Positions 7,591 through 9,806 of a stretch of 9,806 bases of DNA are shown piece after piece. The stretch comes from Saprospiraceae bacterium (GTDB lineage Bacteria; Bacteroidota; Bacteroidia; Chitinophagales; Saprospiraceae), in assembly GCA_027009605.1 (NCBI GenBank), contig JALVCY010000418.1, positions 1 through 9,806 on the forward strand, in the 5' to 3' direction. The notes beneath the pieces are model-generated. The model ran no database searches and was not told the origin of the DNA. It saw only the letters and a list, made by a program, of their open reading frames with translations. Position 1 is the stretch's first letter, and every line of letters starts with the position of its first letter. The translations under genes were made by a program, and so were the position numbers.

Positions 7591-7720
7591 GTCGGTTGTG
7601 TTGTTTACTAAATCAGCTAACCTATTGGGGAAAAAGGTGATATGTTAGGTCACTGATTTAACTGACTTTAGTGCAAATAGCTTGCCAAAAAATATTCTGT
7701 TGGTAGAGAGGGTTGAGGAA
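7591..7720. other. Upstream region of the giant gene, promoter not resolved
   Basis: This leader lies before the leftward ATG at 7590. An 8-bp inverted repeat (TAAATCAG 7609-7616, CTGATTTA 7653-7660) could fold in the 5' UTR. On the minus strand a CTATTTGC word around 7675-7682 is reminiscent of, but does not match, the -7 consensus. No convincing promoter can be assigned, and no ribosome-binding site stands out. Confidence 0.3.
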
Positions 7721-8103
7721 GTTGATTCGCTGCGCTAGTTGATTCGCTCGCAAGCTTCGCTAGTTGAGAGATTAGGGAATTGGTTTGGGATTTTAGTTCA
7801 TTCTTAGATATTTGAGATTCTGTTTGGGTTTTAGTTGAAGAAGTTGATTCGCTTGTCCTTCGGACTTCGCTAGTTGAAGAAGTTGATTCGCTCGCAAGCT
7901 TCGCTAGTTGATAGATTTGGGTTTTTACTTGGTTTTTTACTTTAGTCTTGAATATTTGGATTTCTGTTTGGGTTTTAGTTGAAGAAGTTGATTCGCTTGT
8001 CCTTCGGACTTCGCTAGTTGAAAAGTTGAGACGTTCGCCTTCGGCTCACTAGGTTGAGACTCGTCCTACGGACTTCGGGTTGAGAGCTTTGCAGGTTGAG
8101 ACG
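7721..8103. repeat. GTTGATTCGCT-(hairpin)-TTCGCTAGTTGA intergenic repeat array
   Basis: Five clear units share GTTGATTCGCT at the left and GCTAGTTGA at the right, but differ in the middle. The short form is 7721-7742; units with a CGCAAGCTT core are 7738-7767 (overlapping the first) and 7882-7911; units with a GTCC-TTC-GGAC hairpin core are 7843-7877 and 7987-8021. A decayed tail with the same logic (GTTGAGACG, GCCTTCGGC, GTCCTACGGAC) runs 8025-8103. A perfect 59-bp direct repeat (7820-7878 and 7964-8022, offset 144 bp) shows that a larger module of T-rich spacer plus unit was duplicated. Frames within it are interrupted and no protein is plausible. It fills the divergent spacer between the giant gene and tpiA. 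Confidence 0.85.
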
Positions 8104-8232
8104 ATATGGGTTTTTGTTTGGGATTTTACTTTGGCATTCTGTCTTCAATTAAAAAAGGGGATAAAGTCCAATTGTGCTTATAATATGTGCGCATTTGATG
8201 TCGATATTCTTTATAGTTAATGTTGTTTTAGT

Positions 8233-8240
8233 TAACTTTG
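8233..8240 (+). promoter_or_regulatory. -7 promoter box of tpiA
   Basis: TAACTTTG matches the Bacteroidota -7 consensus TAnnTTTG at every fixed position. Only ten bases (8241-8250) separate it from the ATG, so the transcript would have a leader of just a few nucleotides. No TTG is present at the usual ~19-bp distance upstream, so the -33 element is weak or absent. Confidence 0.6.
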
Positions 8241-8250
8241 CAGCAAAAAC

Positions 8251-9024
8251 ATGAGAAAGTTTATTGTTGCCGGTAATTGGAAGATGAATACCACCCCAAA
8301 AGAAGGAAAAACTTTGGCGAAAGCCGTCCTGAAAAAGGCCAAATTGGGCAAGGTGAAAGTGATTTTCGGACCGCCATTCACTCATTTAGATAAGATTCAA
8401 CGATTGATTAAAGGGCGAAAAGGTTTTGCGACAGCGGCTCAGAATATGCACCAAGCAGATAGTGGCGCTTATACGGGAGAGATTTCGGCTGATATGATAC
8501 GGGCTATCGGGACTAAATATGTGATTATTGGCCATTCTGAGCGGAGACAATATTTTAAGGAAACAAATGCTATCTTGTTGGCCAAAACCAAAAAAGCCCT
8601 TGAAAATAAGCGAAAAGTTATCTTTTGCTGCGGAGAGTCCTTGGGGACTCGTGAAAAGGGGACGCATTTTCAATATGTTATTCGCCAGTTGACAAGTACT
8701 ATTTTTAAATTATCCCCGGAAGAATTTAAGGATATTATTATTGCTTACGAACCGATTTGGGCCATAGGTACCGGCAAAACCGCCAGCCCCGAACAAGCCC
8801 AAGATATGCACTTTGCCATTCGAGCAGCTGTAAAGAAAAAAATGGGAGAAAAGTTGGCCGAAAAAGTGTCCATCCTTTATGGGGGTAGCGTCAAACCGGC
8901 CAATGCTTTAGAAATTTTTAAACAACCCGATGTGGACGGAGGCTTAGTCGGTGGAGCTGCCCTGAATGCAGATGATTTTGTGAAAATTATTGATGCTGCT
9001 CGTAAGACGGATATGGGGCGATAG
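8251..9024 (+). CDS. tpiA: Triosephosphate isomerase
   Basis: This enzyme interconverts dihydroxyacetone phosphate and glyceraldehyde 3-phosphate in glycolysis and gluconeogenesis; it is a cytoplasmic TIM-barrel homodimer. The 257 residues match the usual ~250. All active-site elements are intact: GNWKMN with N9 and K11, the AAQNMH segment (63-68) and dimer-interface loop SGAYTGE (71-77), IGHSERR with the electrophile H95, conserved C126 in FCCGES, the catalytic base E167 in AYEPIW, the flexible phosphate-gripping loop 6 (168-178, AIGTGKT), YGGSV (210-214) and GLVGGAAL (231-238). The ATG at 8251 is the only sensible start because the active-site K11 follows almost at once. A perfect -7 box lies ten bases upstream. 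Nothing is broken or fused. The gene stands alone; the next gene starts about 370 bp downstream and has its own promoter box. Confidence 0.98.
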   Translation: MRKFIVAGNWKMNTTPKEGKTLAKAVLKKAKLGKVKVIFGPPFTHLDKIQRLIKGRKGFATAAQNMHQADSGAYTGEISADMIRAIGTKYVIIGHSERRQYFKETNAILLAKTKKALENKRKVIFCCGESLGTREKGTHFQYVIRQLTSTIFKLSPEEFKDIIIAYEPIWAIGTGKTASPEQAQDMHFAIRAAVKKKMGEKLAEKVSILYGGSVKPANALEIFKQPDVDGGLVGGAALNADDFVKIIDAARKTDMGR

Positions 9025-9092
9025 TCTTTGGGAAAGGGATGGGGCGATTTTGCCGGAAGGATAGGAATATATCGACCGGCTTATGCTTGCGC

Positions 9093-9132
9093 AAAAAAAA
9101 ACAGCGGAAAAAGACCTTCGTCCCATCCGCTG
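9093..9132 (-). terminator. Minus-strand intrinsic terminator without an evident gene
   Basis: On the minus strand, CAGCGGA (9132-9126) pairs perfectly with TCCGCTG (9108-9102) and is followed immediately by nine T (9101-9093). A small inner GAC/GTC stem can form in the loop. On the plus strand the same hairpin is followed by CCGTAAAATAAA, without a U-tract, so it is not a good terminator for tpiA. No credible minus-strand coding sequence lies to the right: the ATG-started frames in 9133-9370 are about 22 codons or less. It may end an unannotated small RNA or block antisense transcription into tpiA. Confidence 0.6.
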
Positions 9133-9365
9133 CCGTAAAATAAACCCCCCAAATTATTCTTAAGAGCCTTTGATTGGGCTACTATTTCTTGTTGTGTTAC
9201 ATAGAGATAGGGGCAAATAAAATGCCATAACTCATTGAATTACAGATATATATCCGTCTTTTGTCAATTGATGGAAATTCGCATTATATAAATGCCTAAA
9301 CACGATGAGATATGTCAAAAATAAAAATTTATCACTATAAAAGATATTTATTTTTTGCAAGTGAT
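9133..9365. other. AT-rich intergenic region, no gene recognised
   Basis: This is the spacer between tpiA and the haem-binding protein gene. It holds a small palindrome GCATT-ATATA-AATGC (9281-9295), a weak AGCC/GGCT stem near 9161-9180 and little else. No tRNA or recognisable riboswitch was seen. It is the only place a transcript ending at the minus-strand terminator at 9093-9132 could originate. Confidence 0.4.
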
Positions 9366-9373
9366 TACCTTTG
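9366..9373 (+). promoter_or_regulatory. -7 promoter box of the haem-binding protein gene
   Basis: TACCTTTG is a perfect match to TAnnTTTG, 24 bases before the proposed TTG start at 9398. A TTTG at 9354-9357 is too close (8 bp) to be the -33 element. Transcription would start near 9380, just upstream of an AAGGA ribosome-binding sequence. Confidence 0.55.
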
Positions 9374-9385
9374 CTGAGAATTAAA

Positions 9386-9390
9386 AAGGA
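9386..9390 (+). promoter_or_regulatory. Shine-Dalgarno AAGGA that favours a TTG start
   Basis: AAGGA ends seven bases before TTG 9398, ideal spacing for initiation there. The next ATG (9419) is too far away and would cut into the hydrophobic N-terminal segment. A clear Shine-Dalgarno is uncommon next to the other genes in this window. Confidence 0.5.
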
Positions 9391-9397
9391 TAGGGAT

Positions 9398-9806
9398 TTG
9401 AAGTATTTTTTCTGGTTTATGGCCTTTGTTTTCGTTGTATTGACTATTGCTTATCGCCGTGGGACGTTACCTGAAAATCAGGAAGTACGTCCGGAGTCTG
9501 ATTTTATTTATTTATCTGCTCCGCCCGCTAAAGTTGGTGGCTTGCTCCAAAAATATTGCTACAACTGCCATTCGGCGCAAGCCCAATATCCGAGATTAGC
9601 TCATTTCGCGCCTTTCCATAAAAAGTATATTGAGCCGGTCACACAAGGGCGTAAAAAACTAAATTTTTCCAAATGGGATGCTTATACGCCTGAATTGCAA
9701 AAAGTTCTCCTGCTCGTCGCCGTGGAACAAATGGAAAATAACGCCATGCCGGTAAGCGGTGTTTTCTCTGTGGATGATACGCTTGCGTCAATGGATAAAC
9801 AATTGC
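9398..9806 (+). CDS. Membrane-anchored haem-binding domain (CxxCH) protein, 3' partial
   Basis: The frame is open from here to the window edge (136 codons) and continues beyond it. From TTG 9398 the protein starts with K2 and a hydrophobic segment (about residues 3-19, FFWFMAFVFVVLTIAY) followed by RR: a membrane anchor that leaves the rest in the periplasm. Residues ~45-118 match the haem-binding domain family (Haem_bd type) common in Bacteroidota. They include C54-Y-N-C57-H58 for covalent c-type haem attachment, then the characteristic QGRKKLNFSKW (83-93), and an AMP motif with M117 as a possible distal haem ligand. The likely role is periplasmic electron transfer or haem-linked redox, possibly paired with a neighbour outside the window. 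An ATG at 9419 is an alternative start but would remove seven residues of the anchor. The C-terminus is not visible, so total length is unknown. Family call is confident, exact start moderate. Confidence 0.82.
   Translation, partial: MKYFFWFMAFVFVVLTIAYRRGTLPENQEVRPESDFIYLSAPPAKVGGLLQKYCYNCHSAQAQYPRLAHFAPFHKKYIEPVTQGRKKLNFSKWDAYTPELQKVLLLVAVEQMENNAMPVSGVFSVDDTLASMDKQL

Noticed and set aside
7675..7682. CTATTTGC on the minus strand as promoter of the giant gene
   Set aside because: TA and TTTG are not separated by the two bases required by the TAnnTTTG consensus, and there is no -33 element at the right distance.
7721..8103. CRISPR array
   Set aside because: Units are irregularly spaced (some overlap, others are over 100 bp apart), the hairpin core varies inside the repeat, spacers are related T-rich sequence, and no cas gene is present.
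8149..8673. Minus-strand open frames at 8149-8385 and 8386-8673 over tpiA, and 8944-9126 at its 3' end
   Set aside because: They are antisense to intact tpiA and show no family features; the third also overlaps the terminator hairpin.
9052..9080. GCCGG/CCGGC stem as a terminator for tpiA
   Set aside because: The 5-bp stem has a 19-base loop and only TTATGCTT after it, too weak to call.
9250..9280. TTGACA (minus strand, about 9319-9314) with TATAAT as a sigma70-type promoter for a small RNA
   Set aside because: The two boxes are 24 bp apart rather than ~17, and Bacteroidota housekeeping promoters use a different consensus.

Overview
The window looks like chromosomal DNA from a Bacteroidota bacterium, most likely of the Saprospiria type. 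The evidence is a giant secreted protein ending in a gliding-motility/type IX secretion (T9SS) type B sorting domain, Bacteroidota-style -7 boxes (TAnnTTTG) in front of two genes with a near-match in front of a third, a haem-binding-domain protein typical of the phylum, and long AT-rich intergenic stretches full of short repeats. The Saprospiria placement rests mainly on my recollection of similar domains near the C-terminus of the giant protein and is an inference.

Layout, left to right. Positions 1-437 have no credible gene: an array of 14 CGCAGAT words in a 10/15-bp rhythm is followed directly by a CTCACC/CTCACTT heptamer-like array. A small SCP2 (sterol carrier protein 2-like) lipid-binding protein lies on the minus strand at 438-752, with a near-consensus promoter box and a short palindrome upstream. 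Positions 776-1335 hold two separate inverted-repeat elements (845-954 and 986-1074), a 17-bp direct-repeat pair, and a good intrinsic terminator for the gene to the right.

Positions 1336-7590 (minus strand) are one 2084-residue gene for a secreted, cysteine-containing, multi-domain surface or extracellular protein. It has a signal peptide, about nine degenerate beta-sandwich-like units spaced about 160 residues apart, two Ig/PKD-like domains, two further extracellular domains, a tandem cadherin-like domain and the T9SS type B C-terminal domain. The 660-bp divergent spacer 7591-8250 carries a third repeat family (GTTGATTCGCT-hairpin-TTCGCTAGTTGA), including a perfect 59-bp duplication. On the plus strand follow triosephosphate isomerase (tpiA, 8251-9024) with a consensus -7 box only ten bases before its start codon, and then the beginning of a membrane-anchored haem-binding-domain (CxxCH) protein that probably starts at TTG 9398 and runs off the window. 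Between these two genes is a strong minus-strand intrinsic terminator with no evident minus-strand gene feeding it.

The genes do not form an obvious pathway. Each appears to be a separate transcription unit (giant gene and SCP2 gene leftward, tpiA and the haem-binding gene rightward). No defence system, mobile-element transposase, CRISPR array, tRNA or rRNA was seen. The least ordinary content is the density and variety of intergenic repeat families, the cryptic ~160-residue periodicity of the giant protein, and the orphan terminator, which could mark a small RNA.
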